This document shows, in pieces, positions 5,846 through 11,137 of a DNA stretch of 46,474 nucleotides. Numbering within the stretch: the stretch's first letter is position 1; every line of letters starts with the position of its first letter. Both the position numbers and the translations under genes were made by a program. This stretch comes from a virus, in IMG/VR virus record IMGVR_UViG_3300031758_009207, positions 1-46,474 of that record. One strand, written 5' to 3'. The notes beneath the pieces are model-generated. The model did no database searches and was not told the DNA's origin. It worked only from the letters and a program-made list of their open reading frames with translations.

Positions 5846-6052
5846 ATGAAACCTATTACTTTTAAAAACCGTTTAAACAACGAACGAGTAGTCTGCGAAG
5901 ACTCTCGTCAAACTCAGAATATAGATGGCGTTGAATATCTTTTAGTCCATCGTCCTGATAATCAACGACATTTCCTTATGCGTAAGGATGTGTTAGAAAA
6001 AGTCAATGGTGTTGGTAGTGTAGTGGCTGCACGGCTGTCTGTGAAACAGTAA
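5846..6052 (+). CDS. Small conserved phage protein ending inside tRNA-His
   Basis: ATG at 5846 with a strong AAGGAGAT site. The 68-residue product starts MKPITFKNR and carries EYLLVHRPDNQRHFLMRKDVL, a pattern I associate with small conserved proteins of marine T4-like phages. The last ~15 codons overlap the tRNA-His gene (from 6008), so the tail VVAARLSVKQ is encoded by tRNA sequence. The tRNA may have inserted over an original stop codon. Function unknown. Confidence 0.75.
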   Translation: MKPITFKNRLNNERVVCEDSRQTQNIDGVEYLLVHRPDNQRHFLMRKDVLEKVNGVGSVVAARLSVKQ

Positions 6053-6081
6053 GAGAGAGTTCGATTCTCCCCTTCACCCCA
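6008..6081 (+). tRNA. tRNA-His (GTG), imperfect acceptor
   Basis: Anticodon stem GCTGT/ACAGT with loop CTGTGAA; D-arm GTGT/GCAC with GG in the loop; encoded CCA. The extra 5' G (6008) opposite C73 fits histidine identity. The acceptor GTGTTGG/CCTTCAC has two central T-T mismatches and the T-stem an A-C mismatch, so it may be weak or degenerate. It overlaps the end of the ORF 5846-6052 by 45 bases. Confidence 0.7.
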
Positions 6082-6086
6082 AATTT

Positions 6087-6162
6087 GCCGCTTTAGCTGA
6101 TGTGGTCATAGCACCGGTTTGAAGCACCGAGGAATGAGGTTCGATCCCTCAAGGCGGCACCA
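6087..6162 (+). tRNA. tRNA-Phe (GAA)
   Basis: Acceptor GCCGCTT/AGGCGGC, discriminator A, CCA encoded. Anticodon stem CGGT/ACCG with loop TTGAAGC. The fifth stem pair is C-A. Confidence 0.88.
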
Positions 6163-6165
6163 AAT

Positions 6166-6249
6166 GCGACTGTGGTGGAATGGTATACACAGCAGACTTA
6201 AAATCTGCCGCCTTCGGGATTGAGGGTTCGAGTCTCTCCAGTCGTACCA
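6166..6249 (+). tRNA. tRNA-Leu (TAA)
   Basis: Acceptor GCGACTG/CAGTCGT, discriminator A, CCA encoded. Anticodon stem GCAGA/TCTGC with loop CTTAAAA. Long variable arm and the GGAATGG D-loop typical of leucine. Confidence 0.93.
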
Positions 6250-6257
6250 AAATTAAT

Positions 6258-6349
6258 GCCAGCGAGACTTGGTAGTCAGAGAGTCCTTATAAGACTTTTA
6301 GCGCCAGATTAGCGTTCTTGAGAGGGTTCGATCCCCTCCGCTGGTACCA
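6258..6349 (+). tRNA. Atypical class II tRNA with TAT anticodon
   Basis: Acceptor GCCAGCG/CGCTGGT, discriminator A, CCA encoded; T-arm GAGGG/CCCTC. The anticodon arm GAGTC-CTTATAA-GACTT gives TAT, which would read AUA (Ile), yet there is a long variable region with two TTAGCG copies, as in Leu/Ser/Tyr. The D-loop is only four bases, three bases separate D- and anticodon stems, and position 8 is A. It may be a rewired or degenerate tRNA. Confidence 0.65.
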
Positions 6350-6378
6350 AATTATTTTATATATTTTTCACAAAGTTG

Positions 6379-6407
6379 TTGACAGCCCTGTGGTTAGACT
6401 ATATAAT
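6379..6407 (+). promoter_or_regulatory. Consensus sigma-70 promoter
   Basis: TTGACA (6379-6384), 17-base spacer, TATAAT (6402-6407). It starts a second tRNA transcription unit with tRNA-Leu(TAG) about 22 bases downstream. Confidence 0.85.
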
Positions 6408-6429
6408 GTATATTGTTAGTTAGAGATTT

Positions 6430-6513
6430 GCGCAAGTGGTGGAATGGTATACACGATGGTCTTAGAAGCCATTGCCGAAAGGATTGAGAGTTCGAGTCTC
6501 TCCTTGCGCACCA
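6430..6513 (+). tRNA. tRNA-Leu (TAG)
   Basis: Acceptor GCGCAAG/CTTGCGC, discriminator A, CCA encoded. Anticodon stem ATGGT/GCCAT with loop CTTAGAA. Long variable arm. Confidence 0.93.
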
Positions 6514-6523
6514 AGAATAGTTT

Positions 6524-6599
6524 GCATCCTTAACTCAGTTGGTAGAGTTCCTGCCTTACACGCAGGCTGTCGGCAGTTCGAGCCTGTCAGGATGCACCA
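6524..6599 (+). tRNA. tRNA-Val (TAC)
   Basis: Acceptor GCATCCT/AGGATGC, discriminator A, CCA encoded. Anticodon stem CCTGC/GCAGG with loop CTTACAC. Confidence 0.93.
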
Positions 6600-6604
6600 A
6601 TTAT

Positions 6605-6694
6605 GGAACGGTCCTATAATGGTATTAGAGCAGATTGCTAATCTGTCGCTCGGCGTAATCCGGGTTCTGAGTTCGAGTCTCAGTCGTTCCGCCA
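6605..6694 (+). tRNA. tRNA-Ser (GCT)
   Basis: Acceptor GGAACGG/TCGTTCC, discriminator G, CCA encoded. Anticodon stem GCAGA/TCTGT with loop TTGCTAA. Long variable arm. Confidence 0.92.
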
Positions 6695-6715
6695 GTTAAT
6701 TTAAAAAGGTAAAAT

Positions 6716-6928
6716 ATGAAACCCACTAAGACTTATAAAATGAGTAGCCTAACTAAAATGATGTTAGCGTCTACAGGATTTCGAAATGTAGAAGATCGCA
6801 ATGCATGGAAACGTGCAATGATCGACGCAGAATTGTGTGCCGCTGTACAGCCTAAGCGTGAATCACGAAAGCAAGGCGGTGGCAACTTTACCACCCATAG
6901 TTCTGGGACTGTGTCGTCGGGAGGTTGA
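6716..6928 (+). CDS. Small conserved phage protein, 70 aa
   Basis: Starts MKPTKTYKMS, basic N-terminus, then DRNAWKRAMIDAEL in a predicted helix and a flexible glycine/serine-rich tail. I recognise the pattern MKPTKT...R..WKRAMIDA as recurrent in T4-like phages of aquatic bacteria, without a known role. AAAAAGG lies upstream. It is followed after three bases by the CDGSH-like gene. Confidence 0.8.
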   Translation: MKPTKTYKMSSLTKMMLASTGFRNVEDRNAWKRAMIDAELCAAVQPKRESRKQGGGNFTTHSSGTVSSGG

Positions 6929-6931
6929 TTT

Positions 6932-7174
6932 ATGGGCAAAGGTTCAAGAGCAAGACCATTTAGTGTTCCTCTAAAAACTTTTGACAGTAATTGGGACAAT
7001 ATTTTTAAAAAGGACAAAGACATGCAGGTAAGAGCAAATCTAGAAGGTAAAATTGGTACGTGCGGTTGCGGCCGTTCACCAACAGGTGATTGTATCGGCT
7101 GGCATGGTCTGAATGAGCAACAGTTAAAAGAAGCTCAAGAAAAGTATCAAGCACAGCAATTAGATAATAAGTAA
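6932..7174 (+). CDS. Small protein with CDGSH-like cysteine/histidine motif
   Basis: An 80-residue protein. Residues ~43-58 read GTCGCGRSPTGDCIGWHG, giving CxC...S...C.G.H, close to the CDGSH 2Fe-2S motif (CxCx2Sx3PxCDGSH) though the spacing is one residue shorter and the aspartate is replaced. It could bind a 2Fe-2S cluster or zinc. The N-terminus (MGKGSRARPFSVPL) is basic and the C-terminus a charged helix. Genes for IscU and IscA lie at the other end of the window. The metal assignment is inference. Confidence 0.7.
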   Translation: MGKGSRARPFSVPLKTFDSNWDNIFKKDKDMQVRANLEGKIGTCGCGRSPTGDCIGWHGLNEQQLKEAQEKYQAQQLDNK

Positions 7175-7180
7175 TAAGTT

Positions 7181-7256
7181 GGGGGTGTAGCTCATTTGGG
7201 AGAGCGGCTGCTTTGCAAGCAGTAGGTAGTCGGTTCGATCCCGACCACTTCCACCA
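7181..7256 (+). tRNA. tRNA-Ala (TGC)
   Basis: Acceptor GGGGGTG/CACTTCC, discriminator A, CCA encoded. Anticodon stem GCTGC/GCAGT with loop TTTGCAA. The third acceptor pair is G-T, the alanine identity position in many bacteria, although here shifted by one. Confidence 0.92.
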
Positions 7257-7265
7257 CAGTTTTAA

Positions 7266-7339
7266 GCCCTTATAGTTAAATGGTATAACGACGGTTTTGT
7301 AATCCGTAATTTGCAGTTCGATTCTGTGTAGGGGCACCA
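7266..7339 (+). tRNA. tRNA-Thr (TGT)
   Basis: Acceptor GCCCTTA/TAGGGGC, discriminator A, CCA encoded. Anticodon loop TTTGTAA with a T-T mismatch at the loop-closing position of the stem. Confidence 0.9.
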
Positions 7340-7369
7340 AATATAGTTAACATATATTGCCAAAAATTG

Positions 7370-7398
7370 TTGACAGTGTTGGCAAAGAATGTTATAAT
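7370..7398 (+). promoter_or_regulatory. Consensus sigma-70 promoter
   Basis: TTGACA (7370-7375), 17-base spacer, TATAAT (7393-7398). The predicted transcription start is at the foot of a perfect GCAA-capped hairpin. It drives the long leader and the omega-like gene at 7683. Confidence 0.87.
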
Positions 7399-7404
7399 AG
7401 TTTT

Positions 7405-7680
7405 GTTCAGTAGCAATACTGAACCGGTGAAGTGAAAGGTAGATGAGGATAGACACAACGAAGTGAGCTTCATGCTTACTCCGAACTTACAATCCAACTT
7501 GAAATTGGAACGTGTTTATGTGATCCGACCCCAAAGACTGTCATTTGTTAATCGGAAATATATGGACCTCTGTGTATTGTTATTTGCACATTGTCAACGA
7601 AGACTACAACTCTTCATTGTCCATTGTCCGGTCTATTACTTGACCTTTCATTGACCCGTCATTTTTTTAATTAAAGGAAT
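7405..7680 (+). ncRNA. Long structured 5' leader or small RNA before omega-like gene
   Basis: About 275 bases between a perfect promoter and the next ATG. They open with an 8-bp perfect hairpin capped by a GNRA loop: GTTCAGTA (7405-7412), GCAA, TACTGAAC (7417-7424). Further hairpins follow, such as GTGAGC/GCTTAC, CCAA/TTGG and GAAGA/TCTTC. The only ORF here (63 codons from 7463) has unusual hydrophobic/Cys/His composition and no ribosome site, so I do not call it. A stabilising 5' hairpin, riboregulator or independent RNA are all possible. Confidence 0.45.
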
Positions 7681-7682
7681 AT

Positions 7683-7934
7683 ATGATTCATAGTCAACTT
7701 TCATCAGAAGCAGCAGTTCTAGCATACGGCGATAGATTTGAAATGGTATTAGCGGCGGCTCAACGAGCACGTGAACTGAAAAACAAACATGCTGCCAAGG
7801 TGGAAATTGGCGGTCATGGATTTATTGTCACTGCTCTTAACGAAATTGAACAAGGCAAGTATACTAGATTGGATTTTCTAAAAACAGTTAGGACAAAGAA
7901 AAAAGGACAACGAGATGAATATTTCCCTGCGTAA
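7683..7934 (+). CDS. RNA polymerase omega subunit-like protein
   Basis: An 83-residue protein resembling RpoZ, the small RNA polymerase subunit that chaperones beta-prime. The conserved omega core is recognisable: YGDRFEMVLAAAQRARELK (bacterial form GNRFDLVLVAARRARQL) and later VTALNEIEQGKY (bacterial form TVIALREIAEG). ATG at 7683 has AAAGGA upstream. A phage omega could bind the host enzyme and shift its behaviour; this is inference. It is followed by a gene overlapping by 20 bases. Homology is by motif recall; a profile search would settle it. Confidence 0.75.
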   Translation: MIHSQLSSEAAVLAYGDRFEMVLAAAQRARELKNKHAAKVEIGGHGFIVTALNEIEQGKYTRLDFLKTVRTKKKGQRDEYFPA

Positions 7935-8487
7935 AGCAAACGCTGTTCAGAACAGCATCAACGAAGCCATTAAAGGCATTAAAATTGAAACCAGCATTGA
8001 GATCAACGAATTTCAAGATGCTCAGGCAGAAATGCAAAAGGCCAACGATCTATTGATCGTTAACGACGGTCGTCGACAAAAACTCTTGTTGGCATTGTAC
8101 AACATTCGCGGGCTTGTGGGTACAGCCAATTCTAATTGTGGAATTGATCTAGCATTAGCCAAGGCTGCGTTTATTGACAAGCGTATTGCACAGTTGACTG
8201 AATTGTCAACTCTAAGCCCTGTAAGCGATCTTGCAGTGATCAACGGTAAGTTGGAAAAGATCCGCAATCGCAAAGAAGACAGTCGTGCTAGCCTGTACGG
8301 CCGCGATGACACAGTGTCAACAAGTGTTGTTAGCCGGGCACAGATCGATCAAGCTAAATCTGAGATTCAAAATCTCAAGAAGCAGAAACAGAAGATCAAC
8401 GATGAAGTTCTAGAGTTGAATATCAAGACAGAAGTGCCTTTGAGCGACGATGTTGTTGCTACTCTAACAACAGAAGGTTTAATCTAA
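7915..8487 (+). CDS. Coiled-coil hypothetical protein
   Basis: A 190-residue, mostly helical protein. Residues ~20-60 and ~150-185 (SEIQNLKKQKQKINDEVLEL) are predicted coiled coil. No cysteine pair or catalytic motif stands out. It overlaps the omega-like gene by 20 bases, so both are probably translated from the same early mRNA. I recognise no family. A structural spacer or polymerase-binding role would be guesswork. Confidence 0.75.
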   Translation: MNISLRKANAVQNSINEAIKGIKIETSIEINEFQDAQAEMQKANDLLIVNDGRRQKLLLALYNIRGLVGTANSNCGIDLALAKAAFIDKRIAQLTELSTLSPVSDLAVINGKLEKIRNRKEDSRASLYGRDDTVSTSVVSRAQIDQAKSEIQNLKKQKQKINDEVLELNIKTEVPLSDDVVATLTTEGLI

Positions 8488-8489
8488 AA

Positions 8490-8783
8490 GACCCCGGGCG
8501 CCCTTGCCCGTTATACACAGGGGGTGGGGCAATCACCATAGAAACTGCCTGGTGCATAAGATCTACCATGGTCTCCTGTTGGGGAGGTGCCTTAAATATC
8601 CTAGGGGGAGAACACAACTTAAACCCAAAGCAAAAAATGTGTGGACGGGGCAACCACCCAGTCTAGGGCCTATGTGGTGTAGGTAGCTAGACACTTTATT
8701 GAAGCACATACCCTACGCCCGATTAGTAAGGGAGATAGCGACTAAACGCTGAAGAAAGGTTTAAGTGTGTTTCAATAAAGTTA
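8490..8783 (+). ncRNA. Large structured RNA candidate before initiator-type tRNA
   Basis: Nearly 300 bases, visibly GC-richer than neighbours and without a good ORF. Elements: CGGGC/GCCCG hairpin near the 5' end; a possible H-type pseudoknot in which GGCA pairs TGCC while CACCA in its loop pairs TGGTG just after; and a 3' domain closed by ACTTTATTGAA (8693-8703) with TTCAATAAAGT (8771-8781), enclosing GCACAT/GTGTGT, an AGCG/CGCT hairpin and others. It ends four bases before a tRNA. I do not see RNase P, tmRNA or 6S signatures. Confidence 0.55.
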
Positions 8784-8784
8784 T

Positions 8785-8860
8785 CGCGGGATGGAAAAGT
8801 TGGTATTTCGTCAGTCTCATAAGCTGAAGGTCGTCGGTTCGAATCCGGCTCCCGCAACCA
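8785..8860 (+). tRNA. Initiator-type tRNA-fMet (CAT)
   Basis: C1 (8785) faces A72, the mismatch that marks bacterial initiator tRNA for formylation. The rest of the acceptor GCGGGA/TCCCGC pairs. The loop CTCATAA equals that of E. coli initiator, and the D-stem has A11-T24 as initiators do. But the anticodon stem is TCAGT/GCTGA, without the three G-C pairs that direct initiator tRNA to the P site. CCA encoded. Confidence 0.85.
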
Positions 8861-8865
8861 ATATT

Positions 8866-9015
8866 ATGAAATTATTTGAAGCAACAATTAGAGTAGACGG
8901 ACGAGAGTTCAAGGATCGTGTTGGCGCAGAAACTGCCGAAGAAGCAAGAAAGCTTCTACAACAGAGATATGGTCCGAGAGCTGTTCCGTATATTCCTCAC
9001 ATGATTCCAAGTTAA
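8866..9015 (+). CDS. Small protein between tRNAs, 49 aa
   Basis: ATG at 8866; any longer start would lie inside the tRNA. The product starts MKLFEATIRVDGREF and has a strand, then helix ETAEEARKLLQQRYG. The layout is like the 64-residue protein at 2625, also between tRNAs, so the two may be distant paralogues. Function unknown. No clear ribosome site. Confidence 0.65.
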   Translation: MKLFEATIRVDGREFKDRVGAETAEEARKLLQQRYGPRAVPYIPHMIPS

Positions 9016-9017
9016 TT

Positions 9018-9094
9018 CGGAGTGTAGCACAGCCTGGTAGTGCGCCTGGTTTGGGACCAGGAGGTCCAAGGTTCGAATCCTTGTACTCCGACCA
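9018..9094 (+). tRNA. tRNA-Pro (TGG)
   Basis: Acceptor CGGAGTG/TACTCCG, discriminator A, CCA encoded. Anticodon stem CCTGG/CCAGG with loop TTTGGGA. Confidence 0.94.
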
Positions 9095-9113
9095 TTTTTT
9101 ATAAAAGGCAATA

Positions 9114-9308
9114 ATGACAAAAGAAAAAGTAGAAGAAGAACGAGTAGAAACAGACCCTGCAATCTTAGAGTTCCTTGCCAAGGGCGGAGTCATTCAAAAG
9201 ATTGGTAGGAATGTTAGTAGCAGAGAAGAAGGATCTAGTTATTCATCTTGGTCAAAGAAAAAACCTTCTACGAGTCCTTTAGCCAGTACTCCAGAGGATC
9301 ACGAATAA
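9114..9308 (+). CDS. Small charged hypothetical protein, 64 aa
   Basis: Starts MTKEKVEEERVE; acidic N-terminal half, then a Ser/Lys-rich disordered tail (SSYSSWSKKKPST). AAAAGGC lies upstream of the ATG at 9114. Low complexity makes family assignment impossible by eye. It lies between tRNA-Pro and tRNA-Gly(TCC). Confidence 0.55.
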   Translation: MTKEKVEEERVETDPAILEFLAKGGVIQKIGRNVSSREEGSSYSSWSKKKPSTSPLASTPEDHE

Positions 9309-9328
9309 GTTGAAGTAAATAACAGTAT

Positions 9329-9402
9329 GCGGGATTAGTTTAATGGTAAAACAGCAGATTTCCAATCTTCGGTCATCAGTTCGATTCTGATATTCCGCTC
9401 CA
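9329..9402 (+). tRNA. tRNA-Gly (TCC)
   Basis: Acceptor GCGGGAT/ATTCCGC, discriminator T, CCA encoded. Anticodon loop TTTCCAA. Confidence 0.93.
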
Positions 9403-9406
9403 TAAT

Positions 9407-9982
9407 ATGCACACAGTAATCGATCATAACGATACTTTTAGAAAATTTGATTTCAGTTCTATAATTACGCAAGCTGACAATCAAGAAGCCATAGGCATTA
9501 TTAAATCAATCATTGCTGATGGTAATTATTTTACTAACAGTCCTAAATATCAAACTAAAGAAAATATCTTCGCTCGACCAGAATCTGTCTGGTTAAAATA
9601 TCGTATGAGTTTCTTGATGAGCGTGTTTATGTACTTAGGACATGAAGTAAAAGTAAGCAACATGATGGCTTGGAGTTTCATGACCAATCTCCAGGGTGCC
9701 GAAAATCGAGATAATCTTTGGCACCATCATTGGCATCCACAGTTGCCTAATGGAAAGATGTTAAGCGGTATATTTTACTTACATATTCCAGAAGACGTAC
9801 AAGATAGAGACTACTGTGGTACAGAGATGGCTCCCAACGGACCTGGATCTGAAGGTAAGTTTTTTGTAAGGCCCGAAGACGGCAAATGGTTAATTTACCC
9901 AGGCAACGAATGGCACCGACCTGGAATAGTACAAAGTGATCAGTACAGATTTATACTAGCAGTAGACATAGAGTATCAATAA
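9407..9982 (+). CDS. Putative 2OG-Fe(II) oxygenase (TIGR02466-like)
   Basis: A 191-residue protein resembling the TIGR02466 group of putative 2-oxoglutarate/Fe(II) oxygenases common in aquatic phages. The centre holds a histidine cluster HHHWHPQLPNGK followed by LSGIFYLHIPED; the distal half has IYPGNEWHRPGIVQSDQYRFILAVD, with a histidine and an arginine in the positions expected for iron and 2OG binding. The first HxD is not in canonical form, so activity is uncertain. ATG at 9407 is four bases after tRNA-Gly. Substrate unknown. Confidence 0.75.
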   Translation: MHTVIDHNDTFRKFDFSSIITQADNQEAIGIIKSIIADGNYFTNSPKYQTKENIFARPESVWLKYRMSFLMSVFMYLGHEVKVSNMMAWSFMTNLQGAENRDNLWHHHWHPQLPNGKMLSGIFYLHIPEDVQDRDYCGTEMAPNGPGSEGKFFVRPEDGKWLIYPGNEWHRPGIVQSDQYRFILAVDIEYQ

Positions 9983-9983
9983 T

Positions 9984-10059
9984 GCGGGCGTAGCTCAGCT
10001 GGTAGAGCGCCACGTTGCCAACGTGATTGTCGTCGGTTCGAACCCGATCGCCCGCTCCA
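9984..10059 (+). tRNA. tRNA-Gly (GCC)
   Basis: Acceptor GCGGGCG/CGCCCGC, discriminator T, CCA encoded. Anticodon stem CACG/CGTG with loop TTGCCAA. Confidence 0.93.
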
Positions 10060-10064
10060 AATTT

Positions 10065-10139
10065 CCGGCCATAGTATAATGGATAATACAAAGAGCTTCT
10101 ACCTCTTGAATGTGGGTTCGATTCCTGCTGGCCGGACCA
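10065..10139 (+). tRNA. tRNA-Arg (TCT)
   Basis: Acceptor CCGGCCA/TGGCCGG, discriminator A, CCA encoded. Anticodon stem AAGAG/CTCTT with loop CTTCTAC. Last tRNA of the main array. A CTGTTG/CAACAG hairpin (10149-10168) follows and may end the transcript, though without a T-run. Confidence 0.93.
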
Positions 10140-10174
10140 GATGTAGTACTGTTGTAAAAATGCAACAGACAAAT

Positions 10175-10203
10175 TTGACAAATTGGATTAAAGATCGTAT
10201 AAT
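10175..10203 (+). promoter_or_regulatory. Consensus sigma-70 promoter, leaderless
   Basis: TTGACA (10175-10180), 17-base spacer, TATAAT (10198-10203), then six bases and the ATG at 10210. Transcription should begin at or within a base or two of the start codon. Confidence 0.87.
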
Positions 10204-10209
10204 AACAGC

Positions 10210-10437
10210 ATGTATAAAGTAATAGATAAAAACAAAGAAACAGAATTTGCCAACTTAGATTTGGCAATGGCATTTGCCAAGGAATTAAACATATTTGTCA
10301 CTATACAAGGTGGCGAATTTGAAATCGTAGGTAAATTTGGTGTTGATAGTGTAGTAGATGGAAAGACCCCTGACGGTGTTGCCTACACCTGGAACAAGGC
10401 CAATCGTATTGGCCGAATGAAAAAGGAGAGAGTATAA
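10210..10437 (+). CDS. Small conserved phage protein, leaderless early gene
   Basis: A 75-residue protein starting MYKVIDKNKE, with helix FANLDLAMAFAKEL, then strands FVTIQGGEFEIVGKFG. I know this small alpha/beta type from T4-like phages but not its role. There is no room for a ribosome site: the -10 box ends seven bases before the ATG. Its stop overlaps the next start (TAATG at 10435-10439). Confidence 0.8.
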   Translation: MYKVIDKNKETEFANLDLAMAFAKELNIFVTIQGGEFEIVGKFGVDSVVDGKTPDGVAYTWNKANRIGRMKKERV

Positions 10438-10904
10438 TGCCTTGGATTGAAAATGTGGCGGCTGCTGATATACCTACAAGATTCCATCACGAAGCTGGAG
10501 AGAATAGTATGTTAATCAGCATTGTAGATCCAGCAAGTTGGCGCCCTGTTCCTGCACACAAGTTCAAAGAGATTCATAACTTTGAGTTCTTGGATGTAGA
10601 AGAACAGGACTCGGTGCTAGAAGAAGCAATGAAATGCAGTCAGGAACAGGCCAATGAACTTGTTCGACTATTGCAACACGCACTAGCTAATCGAATGAAT
10701 GTAGTTGTTCACTGCTATGCAGGTGTTTGCAGATCGGGTGCGGTTTGTGAAGTTGGCGTTATGTTGGGTTTTGAAGATACGGGCAGATTCCGTAGTCCAA
10801 ATCTACTGGTTAAGCATCGTATGATGAAGGCTTTAGGTTGGACCTACGACGAAAACGAAAAACCCAATCTTGATGATTGGCGTACCTTTAGATCGGTTGA
10901 CTGA
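10437..10904 (+). CDS. Dual-specificity-type protein phosphatase
   Basis: A 155-residue cysteine phosphatase. The signature VHCYAGVCRSG gives HCx5R with the nucleophile Cys ~93 and phosphate-binding Arg ~99. The general acid is probably an upstream aspartate near FLDVEEQD (~51-58). Phage members may dephosphorylate host proteins, RNA ends or nucleotides; the substrate cannot be told. AAAAAGGAGAG within the previous gene serves as ribosome site. The next promoter overlaps its stop codon. Confidence 0.88.
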   Translation: MPWIENVAAADIPTRFHHEAGENSMLISIVDPASWRPVPAHKFKEIHNFEFLDVEEQDSVLEEAMKCSQEQANELVRLLQHALANRMNVVVHCYAGVCRSGAVCEVGVMLGFEDTGRFRSPNLLVKHRMMKALGWTYDENEKPNLDDWRTFRSVD

Positions 10905-10925
10905 TTAGTAAATTGATGCTATAAT
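10897..10925 (+). promoter_or_regulatory. Sigma-70 promoter
   Basis: TTGACT (10897-10902), 17-base spacer, TATAAT (10920-10925). It overlaps the phosphatase stop codon and drives the genes at 10953 and 11138. Confidence 0.83.
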
Positions 10926-10952
10926 ATATACTTAAACAATAAAGGACATATT

Positions 10953-11126
10953 ATGGCAGGCAAGGCAAAATCAATTTATTTGACAATTCATCCCAAAGGC
11001 ACATTTACAACAGCATTCCACAAGGTGTTTTTTGAAGCTAAAACCTATAATGAATATGTTAAAACAGATGAATTTAAAGCCAAATGGCCTGTTGAAGAAT
11101 TTGATATTGTAAAAGAAACTTACTAA
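10953..11126 (+). CDS. Small conserved phage protein, 57 aa
   Basis: ATG at 10953 with AAAGGA upstream, behind a strong promoter. The product starts MAGKAKSIYLTIHPKG and ends VEEFDIVKETY; it looks like a compact beta-alpha protein. Good ribosome site and tight spacing (11 bases) to the metallophosphatase support it as a real gene. Function unknown. Confidence 0.8.
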   Translation: MAGKAKSIYLTIHPKGTFTTAFHKVFFEAKTYNEYVKTDEFKAKWPVEEFDIVKETY

Positions 11127-11137
11127 AGGAGGCTAAT

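Noticed and set aside
7463-7654. 63-codon ORF in the leader before the omega-like gene
   Set aside because: Composition (Cys, His, Arg, Leu mix) and lack of a ribosome site make it unlikely; the region is better read as structured RNA.
8490-8783. RNase P RNA, 6S RNA, GOLLD or ROOL RNA
   Set aside because: I could not find the conserved cores of RNase P or 6S; GOLLD and ROOL are much larger. A covariance search would be decisive.
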